Source of the DNA: Rubripirellula lacrimiformis
GTDB taxonomy: Bacteria; Planctomycetota; Planctomycetia; Pirellulales; Pirellulaceae
Assembly: GCF_007741535.1 (NCBI RefSeq)
Contig: NZ_CP036525.1
Coordinates: 7,254,001 to 7,318,000 of the forward strand
Length of the DNA: 64,000 bases
Direction: 5' to 3'
Shown: in pieces, positions 45,025 to 53,408 of the stretch
Numbering within the stretch: the stretch's first letter is position 1
Layout: every line of letters begins with the position of its first letter
The notes under the pieces: generated by a model
Databases searched by the model: none
What the model saw: only the letters and a program-made list of their open reading frames with translations
Told to the model about the DNA's origin: nothing
Program-made: the position numbers and the translations under genes

Positions 45025-46422
45025 ATGAAACGAATCTTCCGCTTGCGTTTCGCATCCGCACTCTTGATTGGGTTGATCTCGTGCGGCCACTTAGGAACCG
45101 CCGCCGCAGCCGATACGACGCTGCCCGAGCCGCCATCGACGAGTGATAAACCCGCCAGCGAAAAACCCGCTGGCGATAAGTCGACCAGTGACAAGTCGAC
45201 AGGCGATGAAACGATTGACAAACCCAATCGCGATCCTGCGGCCAAGGAAGATGCGTCCCCCGCGAAGGCCGAAAAGAAACCGGATCCGATTCGGATTGCA
45301 GGCGTCTTCGAATCCATCCAACCATTCGAAATCAAACCTGACACCGAACGGACCAAGTCCTGGGAAATCAAAAAGATCGTCAAGCATGGCGCGACGATCA
45401 CTCGCGGCCAGAACGTCGTCGTGTTCGATTCCAAAGACATTGACGAAACCATCCAGCGATCGGAAGTGGACCTACGATTGGCCAAGCTTTCGCTGGATGA
45501 CGCAGAGTTCGACTTTGGCCAGTTCCAGAAAACCCAAGAATTGGATCGCCAAGCCGCCAAACGAGATCGCGACAGCGCCAAGCAAGCGCACGACAACTTC
45601 GTACAGGTCGATCGAGATCGCCAAGTATTGACTGCCCAGTTCAGTCTGAAGTCGTCGCAAGCATCGCTTGAAAACGCTCAGGAAGAACTGAACCAATTGC
45701 AACAAATGTATTTGGAAGACGATCTGACCGAAGAGTCCGAAGAGATCGTCCTTAAGCGAGCCAAGCAAGCTGTCGAATCGGCTCAGTTCCGACTCGATGG
45801 AACCAAAATCAGTTCCGACCGCAGCCTATCGCAAAGCATTCCCCGCGCAATCGAAACGCAAGAGTATGCGTTGGCGAAATCGGAACTGGCCTACCAGAAA
45901 GCCATCCGCAACCTGAACTCAGAACGTCAACGTCGAGAAATCGAAATCCAACGCAAACGCGACGATTTCCGGAAGCAACAAGACAAGCACGACGAACTGA
46001 AACAAGAACGCAAACGCGTCGCGATCACCTCGCCGATCGATGGCGTGGTCGTGCACGGGGCACTGACCCGCGGCAAGGTAAGCGACAAGCCAAGTCTGTT
46101 GGAAACGGGAACCAAAGTAACGGGGCAGCAAGTGGTTGCCACCATCGTCAACCCTGACAAGCTGCAGATCCGTGTATCGCTGGACGAAGATAAGCTTGAC
46201 GTTGCGAAGGTTGGTCAACCGTGCAAAATCACCAGCGATGCCTACCCCGGTTTCAAAGCAAGCGGGAAGGTCCGATCGGTTTCGTTGGTCCCGTACGCGG
46301 GCAGCAAATTTGATGCGGTCGTTCAATTCAAGATGCCAGCCGATGCGCCGGCAATCATGCCCACCATGACCTGTCATCTGGATTTCGAAGCCAAGACCAA
46401 GGACACCGACAAGGATGAATGA
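45025..46422 (+). CDS. HlyD/RND-type periplasmic adaptor-like protein
   Basis: A 465-residue protein with a signal peptide (MKRIFRLRFASALLIGL then ISCGHLGTAAAA) from the ATG at 45025. Residues about 38-66 form a low-complexity run of pentapeptides of the form [SG]-[DE]-K-[PS]-[AT]. A half-lipoyl segment (GATITRGQNVVVFDSKDIDE) leads into a long coiled coil (about 135-345), then ITSPIDGVVVHGAL completes the lipoyl fold and a beta-barrel (QVVATIVNPDKLQIRVSLDEDKL) follows. This is the layout of membrane-fusion adaptors. No pump is adjacent; instead the next gene, overlapping by 8 bp, is a squalene-cyclase-like repeat protein. A cross-envelope role is inferred. Confidence 0.85.
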   Translation: MKRIFRLRFASALLIGLISCGHLGTAAAADTTLPEPPSTSDKPASEKPAGDKSTSDKSTGDETIDKPNRDPAAKEDASPAKAEKKPDPIRIAGVFESIQPFEIKPDTERTKSWEIKKIVKHGATITRGQNVVVFDSKDIDETIQRSEVDLRLAKLSLDDAEFDFGQFQKTQELDRQAAKRDRDSAKQAHDNFVQVDRDRQVLTAQFSLKSSQASLENAQEELNQLQQMYLEDDLTEESEEIVLKRAKQAVESAQFRLDGTKISSDRSLSQSIPRAIETQEYALAKSELAYQKAIRNLNSERQRREIEIQRKRDDFRKQQDKHDELKQERKRVAITSPIDGVVVHGALTRGKVSDKPSLLETGTKVTGQQVVATIVNPDKLQIRVSLDEDKLDVAKVGQPCKITSDAYPGFKASGKVRSVSLVPYAGSKFDAVVQFKMPADAPAIMPTMTCHLDFEAKTKDTDKDE

Positions 46423-47749
46423 TGTGGCTAACCCAAGACGCAGGGAAGTGGATCGCGGGCTAGGATTGCTGGGTCGATGCCTGTTCCTAACGCTGTTTGT
46501 CATGGTTCCGGTACCGGGGGACGTCATCGGCGACGACAACCCGGTGGTCTTGGACCGTGTCGCCGACGATCACGTTGCAGATGATTCGGTCACAGCCGAA
46601 GCATCCGATCACGCCACGTCAGCCGCAATCGATTTCAGTGCCCCACCCGTGTTGCCCGAAATCGATGCCGCGAACGCATCCGAGATTCGGTCGTCGATCG
46701 ATCGTGGGATTGCATTCCTGCTTGCCGATCAAAACCCCGATGGATCATGGGGATCTGCGACGCGCACGAAAAGCTTGAACATCTACGCGCCCGTCCCAGG
46801 CGCTCACCATGCATTCCGCACGGCGACCACATCATTGTGCATTGCCGCGTTGATCGAATTGGAAACCGAATCGGTTGCCGACAAAGCGAAAGTTTCCGCT
46901 TCGATCGACCGGGCGGAAACTTGGTTGATTGAACGGTTGCCGCGGCTGCGACGCGCCACAGCCAATGCGATCTACAACGTTTGGGGGCATGCCTATTCCA
47001 TCCAAGCGCTCGTGCGAATGCATGGCCGCCATGCTGGGGACGAAGCGGCGCAGGCCGGAATCGTCGCTTTGATCCAATCGCAGTTCGACATGTTGACTCG
47101 TTATGAATCGGTCGATGGCGGATGGGGGTACTACGATTTTCGGTATGGCGGCAACCAACCAACTTCGTCCTCGATCAGCTTTGTCGGCGGAACGGTACTG
47201 ATCGCGTTGGCCGAGGCTCGTGATATCGGTGTCCAGCCGCCTCAGCGCATCGTTGACCGCGCGATCGATGCACTCAACCGCCAAAAGAAACCCGACTTCA
47301 GTTACCTGTATGGCGAGTATCTTCAATACCAGCCGATGCGTGGAATCAATCGGCCGGGTGGAAGTCTAGGGCGGACGCAGTGTTGCAATACCGCACTGCG
47401 TGCCTGGGGCGACACCACCGTCACCGACAATGTGGCCATGCATTGGCTGTACCGTTTGTACGTACGCAATGGCTGGCTGGATATCGGACGCAAACGCCCG
47501 GTTCCTCACGAGTCGTGGATGCAGGTCGCTGGGTACTTCTATTACTACGGCCACTACTACGCGGCCCTTAGCATGGACCAGTTACCGGCATTCGAGCGTC
47601 CGCCGTATCGCGAACTGCTGGCACGGCTGATGCTAGATCGACAAGAAAAGGACGGTTCATGGTGGGACTATCCGCTGTACGACTACCATCAGCCCTACGG
47701 CACCGCATTCGCGCTGATGACGTTGCGGCGTTGTCTGCCAACGCCCTAA
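46415..47749 (+). CDS. squalene-cyclase/prenyltransferase-like alpha-toroid repeat protein
   Basis: A 444-residue protein with an N-terminal hydrophobic signal (LGLLGRCLFLTLFVMVPVPGDVIG). At least three QW-like repeats are visible: DQNPDGSWGSATRT, SVDGGWGYYDFRYGG and EKDGSWWDYPLYD, along with the CCNTALRAWG and TATTSLCIAALIEL helices of an alpha/alpha toroid. I see no DxDD motif of squalene-hopene cyclases, so catalysis by that chemistry is doubtful. The ATG lies within the last 8 bp of the HlyD-like gene, so translation is coupled. The pairing suggests a shared periplasmic complex, but partner and substrate are unknown. Confidence 0.82.
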   Translation: MNDVANPRRREVDRGLGLLGRCLFLTLFVMVPVPGDVIGDDNPVVLDRVADDHVADDSVTAEASDHATSAAIDFSAPPVLPEIDAANASEIRSSIDRGIAFLLADQNPDGSWGSATRTKSLNIYAPVPGAHHAFRTATTSLCIAALIELETESVADKAKVSASIDRAETWLIERLPRLRRATANAIYNVWGHAYSIQALVRMHGRHAGDEAAQAGIVALIQSQFDMLTRYESVDGGWGYYDFRYGGNQPTSSSISFVGGTVLIALAEARDIGVQPPQRIVDRAIDALNRQKKPDFSYLYGEYLQYQPMRGINRPGGSLGRTQCCNTALRAWGDTTVTDNVAMHWLYRLYVRNGWLDIGRKRPVPHESWMQVAGYFYYYGHYYAALSMDQLPAFERPPYRELLARLMLDRQEKDGSWWDYPLYDYHQPYGTAFALMTLRRCLPTP

Positions 47750-48140
47750 CCGGCGCGTCAGGGTCCAGATTACAACAGCCTCGGAGAGGCGAAAGCGTCA
47801 TGCCGGTGGCCTCGGGCCACCGGATATGGCATCCCCCCATGATCGTCTCGGCCATCACTAACCGTGGGCCAGCCACACGGCAAAAAGCTGCCGCCGCACA
47901 GCGGCTATGCGGAACGCTCTCGTCCGCCGGAACTGCTTCGCTCAGTCAGGCCCGATACCCAGGCCCGATTCCGCCTAAAGGCGGTACTACGAACGGCGCC
48001 CATTCTGTTGCCTACGCGTTAAAACCCTCACGATCATCAATCTCACCGCCTTGGCACCTCTGCTTCTGGCAGCGTAGGGAGACGAGTCGAGCACCGGCGT
48101 TCTCTGCAACCTAGGGTTTCAAGCCTTCCTATTTCTTGCA
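47750..48140. other. gene-free stretch of 391 bp with palindromic repeats
   Basis: No coding frame supported. It contains the perfect hairpin 47803-47823 (CCGGTGGCC-TCG-GGCCACCGG) and the short palindrome 47971-47984 (CCGCCT-AA-AGGCGG). The overall texture is that of a cluster of dispersed intergenic repeats. Confidence 0.6.
47803..47823. repeat. perfect 9-bp stem hairpin, 3-nt loop
   Basis: CCGGTGGCC TCG GGCCACCGG, 54 bp after the cyclase-like gene. It has no T-run, so it is not a classical intrinsic terminator, but could stabilise the transcript end or be a REP-like element. Confidence 0.7.
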
Positions 48141-50228
48141 GTGTCATCGGAAGACGCCATTTTGCCAACCGTCAAGGGCGTCCGCGCGGGCATGCTAGAT
48201 CAAAGAACGAATACGAGTACCGTCGTGCCATACACATCCGATCGCCAAACGCTGAACAGCACGACGGATAACACATCGACGACCAGCGGCTACACGTCGC
48301 CAGAATTTTCTATCCAGTGTGACCAATCGAACACCGCAGTCCTTGCGGATGCCGAACGAAAGACCACCGAAGAAATCGTCAAGCAGCAATTGACCGCTTT
48401 TCGCCGCGCCGTCAGTGCAGCGGGGATCTTGGCAGTCACTGACGTCACCGGAAAGATCATTGAAGTCAACGACAACTTTTGTGAAGTGTCGGGGTACGCC
48501 CGCGAGGAACTGATTGGTCAGGACCATCGCATTCTGCAATCGGGACAACACAACGTCCAGTTCCTTCGCGAAATGTACTCGACGATTGGACGTGGCAAGA
48601 TTTGGCGAGGCGAAATCTGCGATCGCGCCAAAGATGGTTCGCTGTATTGGATGGACACCACCATCGCGCCGATGCTGAACGAATCGGGCAAACCGCACAG
48701 CTACTTTGCTCTTCGCGTTGACATCAGCGACCGGAAACGGTTGGAGGGATGTCTGCATGAACTGGCCTATCACGACACGCTTACCGGATTGGCGAATCGC
48801 GACGCCATTTTACAATCGATCCAAGCGTCCATCGGACGCAGTAGCCAACACCAGTCAGCACTGCTGTTCTTGGATTTCGATCGTTTCAAACTGGTCAACG
48901 ACAGCCTAGGCCATGACGTCGGCGACCAACTTCTGATCGCCATCGCAAAACGGTTAAGCACAACCTTGGACCATGCGGTACCGCTTGCAAACAGTGTGAT
49001 TCCCGCCCGCTTGGGAGGCGACGAGTTTGTCGTCTTGCTAGAGGGATTGAAGCGAGCCGAAGATGCGACGATCGTGGCCGAGCGGTTGCTGCGAGTGTTC
49101 AGCAAAAGTTACAAGCTGGGGAACCACACGGTTTATTCCTCTGCCAGTATCGGCATCGTGACCAGCACGCAAGAGTACACACTGGCACGCGAAATGTTGC
49201 GTGATGCTGACCTCGCGATGTACGAAGCCAAAGCAACAGGAAAAGCAAACTACGTGGTCTTCGACTGCGCCCTGCGTGACAAAGCCAAAGCCCGGCTAAA
49301 AATCGAAAACGAAATCCGATTAGCGATCGAACGCGAAGAGTTTTCGCTGTTGTACCAGCCCATCGTTTCGCTGGAATCGGGACGAACCGAATCGGTCGAG
49401 GCACTGATCCGCTGGAAGAACGAAGATGGCGAACTGATCGAACCCGAGGAATTCATTTCGATCGCAGAAGAAACCGGAATGATCGTCCCGATCGGCAATT
49501 GGGTGCTTCGCGAAGCCTGTCGCCAGATCGCCCAATGGGAAGAAACTCTTGGCCCGTTGGCACCCGTATGCGTTCATGTCAACGTATCACGTCGCCAGTT
49601 GGCATTGCCGAACTTTGCATCCTTCATTCTTGAAACCACTCAGCACTACGGTGTCGAACCGGGGCGACTCCATATCGAAGTCACCGAAAGCATGATCATG
49701 CATGATCGCGAAGCGTCGATCGCGATCTTGTGCGACCTGAAGGAACTTGGATTCAAAATCGATATCGATGACTTTGGAACGGGCTATTCGTCCCTGTCAT
49801 GTTTGCACGCGTTCCCCATCGATGTGCTGAAGATCGACCGCGAATTCGTTTCGAACCTGAATCATGGTCAAGACTTTGGTGCTCTGCTGCATACGATCGT
49901 CGCATTAGCCGACAACCTTAATCTGAAGGTGGTCGCCGAAGGAATCGAGAACACCAACCAACTGACCCTGATCCAGGCGTTGGGTTGCGAGTTTGGTCAG
50001 GGGTATCTGTTTTCCAAGCCGCTGCTGCCCGAGGATCTGGAACAGTTCCTGCGCAACGACGCGGCACGCCCGCCGTGCCACTGGGACGTGTCCCCAATCC
50101 AAACGTTCCATTTATCCGATTCAGATCCCACCGACCCTCCACACCGCCAACCAATGTCGGTTGCCGCAAGCTCTTGCGGCTCAGGTTCCCAAAGCCTGAA
50201 AATCAACCGATCGAGATCCACCCTATGA
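48141..50228 (+). CDS. PAS-GGDEF-EAL cyclic-di-GMP signalling protein
   Basis: A 695-residue protein starting at a GTG (48141); an ATG at 48192 is also possible. A Ser/Thr-rich N-terminus precedes a PAS domain with PAC extension (about 85-205: GILAVTDVTGKIIEVNDNFCEVSGY). The diguanylate cyclase domain has the intact motif RLGGDEF (near 293), and I see no RxxD inhibitory site before it. The EAL domain keeps EALIRW, VNVSRRQL, VTESMIM, DDFGTGYSSL, LKIDREFV and EGIEN, so phosphodiesterase activity is expected. It therefore could both make and degrade cyclic-di-GMP. Its stop overlaps the HDOD start (ATGA at 50225-50228). No membrane segment is visible. Confidence 0.93.
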   Translation: MSSEDAILPTVKGVRAGMLDQRTNTSTVVPYTSDRQTLNSTTDNTSTTSGYTSPEFSIQCDQSNTAVLADAERKTTEEIVKQQLTAFRRAVSAAGILAVTDVTGKIIEVNDNFCEVSGYAREELIGQDHRILQSGQHNVQFLREMYSTIGRGKIWRGEICDRAKDGSLYWMDTTIAPMLNESGKPHSYFALRVDISDRKRLEGCLHELAYHDTLTGLANRDAILQSIQASIGRSSQHQSALLFLDFDRFKLVNDSLGHDVGDQLLIAIAKRLSTTLDHAVPLANSVIPARLGGDEFVVLLEGLKRAEDATIVAERLLRVFSKSYKLGNHTVYSSASIGIVTSTQEYTLAREMLRDADLAMYEAKATGKANYVVFDCALRDKAKARLKIENEIRLAIEREEFSLLYQPIVSLESGRTESVEALIRWKNEDGELIEPEEFISIAEETGMIVPIGNWVLREACRQIAQWEETLGPLAPVCVHVNVSRRQLALPNFASFILETTQHYGVEPGRLHIEVTESMIMHDREASIAILCDLKELGFKIDIDDFGTGYSSLSCLHAFPIDVLKIDREFVSNLNHGQDFGALLHTIVALADNLNLKVVAEGIENTNQLTLIQALGCEFGQGYLFSKPLLPEDLEQFLRNDAARPPCHWDVSPIQTFHLSDSDPTDPPHRQPMSVAASSCGSGSQSLKINRSRSTL

Positions 50229-51118
50229 ACGCTGTGCTCGACTGCCAAGACGTGACCAACGACCTACCGTTGGCGGTAGATATCGCCATCGAAAAAATCC
50301 GCAATCTTGCCACGTTGCCGACGGTGGCCACCCAGATCATCGAAATGGCGGCATGCCCTGATACCGGGCTGAACGAACTGCACGCGATCATCAACGGCGA
50401 CCCCGCATTGGGCACCCGAATTCTAAAGCTGGCCAACTCGGCATTCTATGGCGTCCCAAGACAGATCGATTCGCTCGATCGTGCCGTCGTGATGTTAGGA
50501 ATGAACGCGATCAAAAACACCGCGATTGCGGCTAGTTTGCACAAGGTCTTTCGATCAAGTTCCACCCCGTCGGCTTTGAATCCACGCGATCTTTGGTTGC
50601 ACAGTGTCGCCGTTGCGGTTGCCGCAAAACAGCTAGCCATCACCACGAGGACGCTAAAATCGGACGTCGCTTTCCTTGCCGGACTGATCCATGACATTGG
50701 CATCATGGTTGAAATGCAGGCGTACAGCATCCGGTTTGGCGAATGGGCAAAGTCGATTGCGACGCCTCATGAAAACGGATTCCTGGCCGCTGAACAAGAA
50801 TTCTGGGGGGCCACGCACCAAGACTTTGGTGCTGGCCTATGCCGAAAATGGAACTTTCCCTTCCACCTAGAACTTGCCACCCGGTACCACCATTGTCCGG
50901 ACTTGTTGCCCGAAGACCAACGATTGTTGCCGACGATCATTCACGTTGCCGACATCATCGCAGTTCGAATGGACGCTGGATTCACAGGGACGGTCGACCA
51001 CGCATCGGTGCATCCGAGTGCTTTGAAAATGCTGGGGCTTAGCGACCAGGACGTCGACGACCTGGCCGCGACTTTGCCCGAGGAACTTTCCCAGGCCATA
51101 ACGCTGCTGGGTTCATGA
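50225..51118 (+). CDS. HDOD domain protein
   Basis: A 297-residue protein. The ATG at 50225 overlaps the preceding TGA, which fixes the start. The HDOD domain spans about residues 25-225 (LATLPTVATQIIEMAACPDTGLNELHAIINGDPALGTRILKLANSAFYG), with an HD-like pair in LAGLIHDIGIMVE; the second region (HHCPDLLPEDQRLLPTIIHVADIIAVRM) keeps further His and Asp residues. HDOD proteins are usually non-catalytic signalling modules that accompany cyclic-di-GMP and chemotaxis systems. Translational coupling to the PAS-GGDEF-EAL protein suggests direct cooperation. Confidence 0.92.
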   Translation: MNAVLDCQDVTNDLPLAVDIAIEKIRNLATLPTVATQIIEMAACPDTGLNELHAIINGDPALGTRILKLANSAFYGVPRQIDSLDRAVVMLGMNAIKNTAIAASLHKVFRSSSTPSALNPRDLWLHSVAVAVAAKQLAITTRTLKSDVAFLAGLIHDIGIMVEMQAYSIRFGEWAKSIATPHENGFLAAEQEFWGATHQDFGAGLCRKWNFPFHLELATRYHHCPDLLPEDQRLLPTIIHVADIIAVRMDAGFTGTVDHASVHPSALKMLGLSDQDVDDLAATLPEELSQAITLLGS

Positions 51119-51308
51119 CCGCTTGCTGCGGATACTCTTCTTTGCCCAGGCGTCCGAAGCATAGACGGGTCTTCCACAGCCCAGTCAATGAACGATCACG
51201 GTGGTCATCGCAGGCCCCAAACAAAGACCATTCGAATTGGTTCTTGATCTATTCATCGGCTCTGGTTCGGCCTAGGATGATGACGTTGATCCCTCTGACG
51301 AGAAACGA

Positions 51309-51782
51309 ATGAACCGCCTGATTGCGATCCTGCTGATTCCCATGTTCATGCTGGGGCACACTCTGCCTCACACGCATGCGGATGGCGGCGCATCGAGTTC
51401 AGGCGACCATGCAGTGCGACCGCACCTGCATTTGGGTCATTCGAATCCACAGCACGCTGCACCGCATGGACATCACGGTGACCACGGTCACGCACATCGT
51501 CCGACGCAGCATGAATCAACGTCGATTGATTCGAATTTGCCAACGGGAACCGGATGGGTTCAGCAAGGCAGCGACCACGACAGTGACGCGGTGTACTTGT
51601 CGAGTTTGCCCGCCATCCGAGCAATCGCAGCGGATGCAACCAGCACGGCTTGCCCGATCGCCCGTTCGACCGACCCACATTGTCCGTCCCCACGACGGTC
51701 CAATCAACGCGTCCAGCAGGCCCCGCCCCAGCGGTCTGCTTCGCTGCCGATCTATCTTTTGACGTTATCCATTCGGCTATAG
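51309..51782 (+). CDS. small exported histidine-rich protein
   Basis: A 157-residue protein with a signal peptide (MNRLIAILLIPMFMLGHTLPHTHA). Residues about 19-75 are very His-rich, with runs such as RPHLHLGHSNPQH and HGHHGDHGHAHRP. The C-terminal half is Ser/Pro/Arg-rich with no recognised domain and ends in a short hydrophobic LPIYLLTLSIRL. The His pattern fits periplasmic binding of a divalent metal, and it lies 159 bp upstream of the RND adaptor of a heavy-metal efflux set, same strand. Metal buffering or sensing at the pump is inferred. Confidence 0.75.
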   Translation: MNRLIAILLIPMFMLGHTLPHTHADGGASSSGDHAVRPHLHLGHSNPQHAAPHGHHGDHGHAHRPTQHESTSIDSNLPTGTGWVQQGSDHDSDAVYLSSLPAIRAIAADATSTACPIARSTDPHCPSPRRSNQRVQQAPPQRSASLPIYLLTLSIRL

Positions 51783-51941
51783 CGGATGCGTGCGCGATCG
51801 CGCTGATCGCCTTCTTTTTTGAACCCCGGCAGTCGCACGAAACGAGTGCCGCTGACCGCTTCCCAGCTTGCCAAAAGGTTGTCGCATGTGCTGCGATCCC
51901 CTTGGGTTGTCTGCTGCACTTCCAACGAAGGATCCGTTCCG

Positions 51942-53399
51942 ATGAAACCCAACCGGTTCCGTTTCAACACTTTCATAGGACCGACAATCCTGATCGTGGC
52001 CGCCGCTGCGCTGTGGTCTTTCCGCGCGGAACTTTTTCCGGTCCGACCGGCAGCTGAAGCCCAGTCCAATCGTCCACCGGCACAACCAGACGAAGACCAG
52101 ACGGTGCTAGAGATCAGCGTCCAAGCGAGAAAGAACCTGGGCTTGGTATCGGCTCCGGCAAGACCGCAAACGTATTGGCGTTCGGTGACGATCCCAGGCG
52201 TCATCGCCGATCGTCCCGGCCAGTCCGATCGCGGCGTGACCTCACCCGCCGTGGGGATTGTCACCGCAGTCCATGCGTTCCCCGGGGACACGATCCGGCC
52301 TGGCGATGGCTTGTTCACGCTGCGACTGTTCAGCGAGTATCTGCAACACACGCAGACGCAACTGTTCAAGGCGAACCAAGAAACTCGCATCATCCAAGAA
52401 CAGATCGATCGTTTGTCCGCGGCCGCCACAACCGGTGCCGTTTCCAAAGCCAAAATGATTGAATTGGCGGCCAACATGACTCGCCAGCGAGCCGTCATCC
52501 AATCGTCGCGGCAAGACCTGCTGACTCGCGGGCTGCAGCCCCAGCAGATCGATCGTGTGGAACAGCAGGGTCAATTTGTATCGACCATCGATGTCACCGC
52601 CCCACCACCGCTAGCGACAGATTCATCGGCCGACACCCCGGCCAGCGACACTACGACCAGCGACACTACGACCGGCGCCCCAACAGCGGCATCGGACAAG
52701 ACCGAGGACCGTTCCGCGGCAAACCAGGTTGCCTACGAAGTGCAGGAACTGAGCGTTGAAATGGGACAACAAGTCCAAGCCGGCCAGTTGCTCGCCAAAT
52801 TATCGAACCACCAATTACTGTATGTGGTCGGGCACGCTTTCAAACGCGAAGCAACGTTCCTGGAACAGGCAACCCAGGAAGGTCGACCGGTCACGATTGA
52901 TTTTACTGACGATCGCGGTGACGAATGGGAAACCATCCAACCATCGTTCCAGATCCGCCATCTGTCGAATTCAATAGACACCAACAGTCGAACCTTCGAC
53001 TTCTTTGTGCCGCTGATGAATCAATCGCGATCCTACCAAAAGTCGGGCAACGAATTCCTGGTGTGGCGGTTTCGTCCCGGCCAACGTGTTCGCATCCAGA
53101 TCCCGGTTGAATCGTTCCTTGACGTGATCGTGCTGCCTGCGGCGGCGGTCGTCCGTGATGGGCCCGAAGCGTACGTGTTCCGCCAGAACGGTGATCTTTT
53201 CAAACGGCTTTCCGTGCACGTGCAGCGCGAAGACCGGTTGTGGACAGTGGTCGCCAACGACGGCAGCATTCCGCCGGGATCCTATCTAGCACAAAGTTCT
53301 GCGGCCTCACTGAACCGCGTGCTACGGGCACAAACAGCCAGTGGTGCACAACCGGGTCTGCATGTGCATCCCGATGGAACCACTCACGCCGCTCACTAG
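51942..53399 (+). CDS. RND efflux periplasmic adaptor (CusB/CzcB type)
   Basis: A 485-residue protein with an N-terminal membrane anchor (TFIGPTILIVAAAALWSF) from the ATG at 51942. The barrel-sandwich region begins near VTIPGVIADRPGQSDRGVTSP and the hairpin includes YLQHTQTQLFKANQETRIIQEQIDRL. A low-complexity linker (SDTTTSDTTTG, around residues 233-250) interrupts the domain before its second half. Membrane-proximal strands follow (FRPGQRVRIQIPVESFLDVIVLPAAAVV), and the C-terminal tail HVHPDGTTHAAH has four His that may bind metal. It would link the pump at 53409, 9 bp downstream, to an outer-membrane channel. No channel gene is adjacent. Confidence 0.9.
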   Translation: MKPNRFRFNTFIGPTILIVAAAALWSFRAELFPVRPAAEAQSNRPPAQPDEDQTVLEISVQARKNLGLVSAPARPQTYWRSVTIPGVIADRPGQSDRGVTSPAVGIVTAVHAFPGDTIRPGDGLFTLRLFSEYLQHTQTQLFKANQETRIIQEQIDRLSAAATTGAVSKAKMIELAANMTRQRAVIQSSRQDLLTRGLQPQQIDRVEQQGQFVSTIDVTAPPPLATDSSADTPASDTTTSDTTTGAPTAASDKTEDRSAANQVAYEVQELSVEMGQQVQAGQLLAKLSNHQLLYVVGHAFKREATFLEQATQEGRPVTIDFTDDRGDEWETIQPSFQIRHLSNSIDTNSRTFDFFVPLMNQSRSYQKSGNEFLVWRFRPGQRVRIQIPVESFLDVIVLPAAAVVRDGPEAYVFRQNGDLFKRLSVHVQREDRLWTVVANDGSIPPGSYLAQSSAASLNRVLRAQTASGAQPGLHVHPDGTTHAAH

Positions 53400-53408
53400 G
53401 ACAAATGC

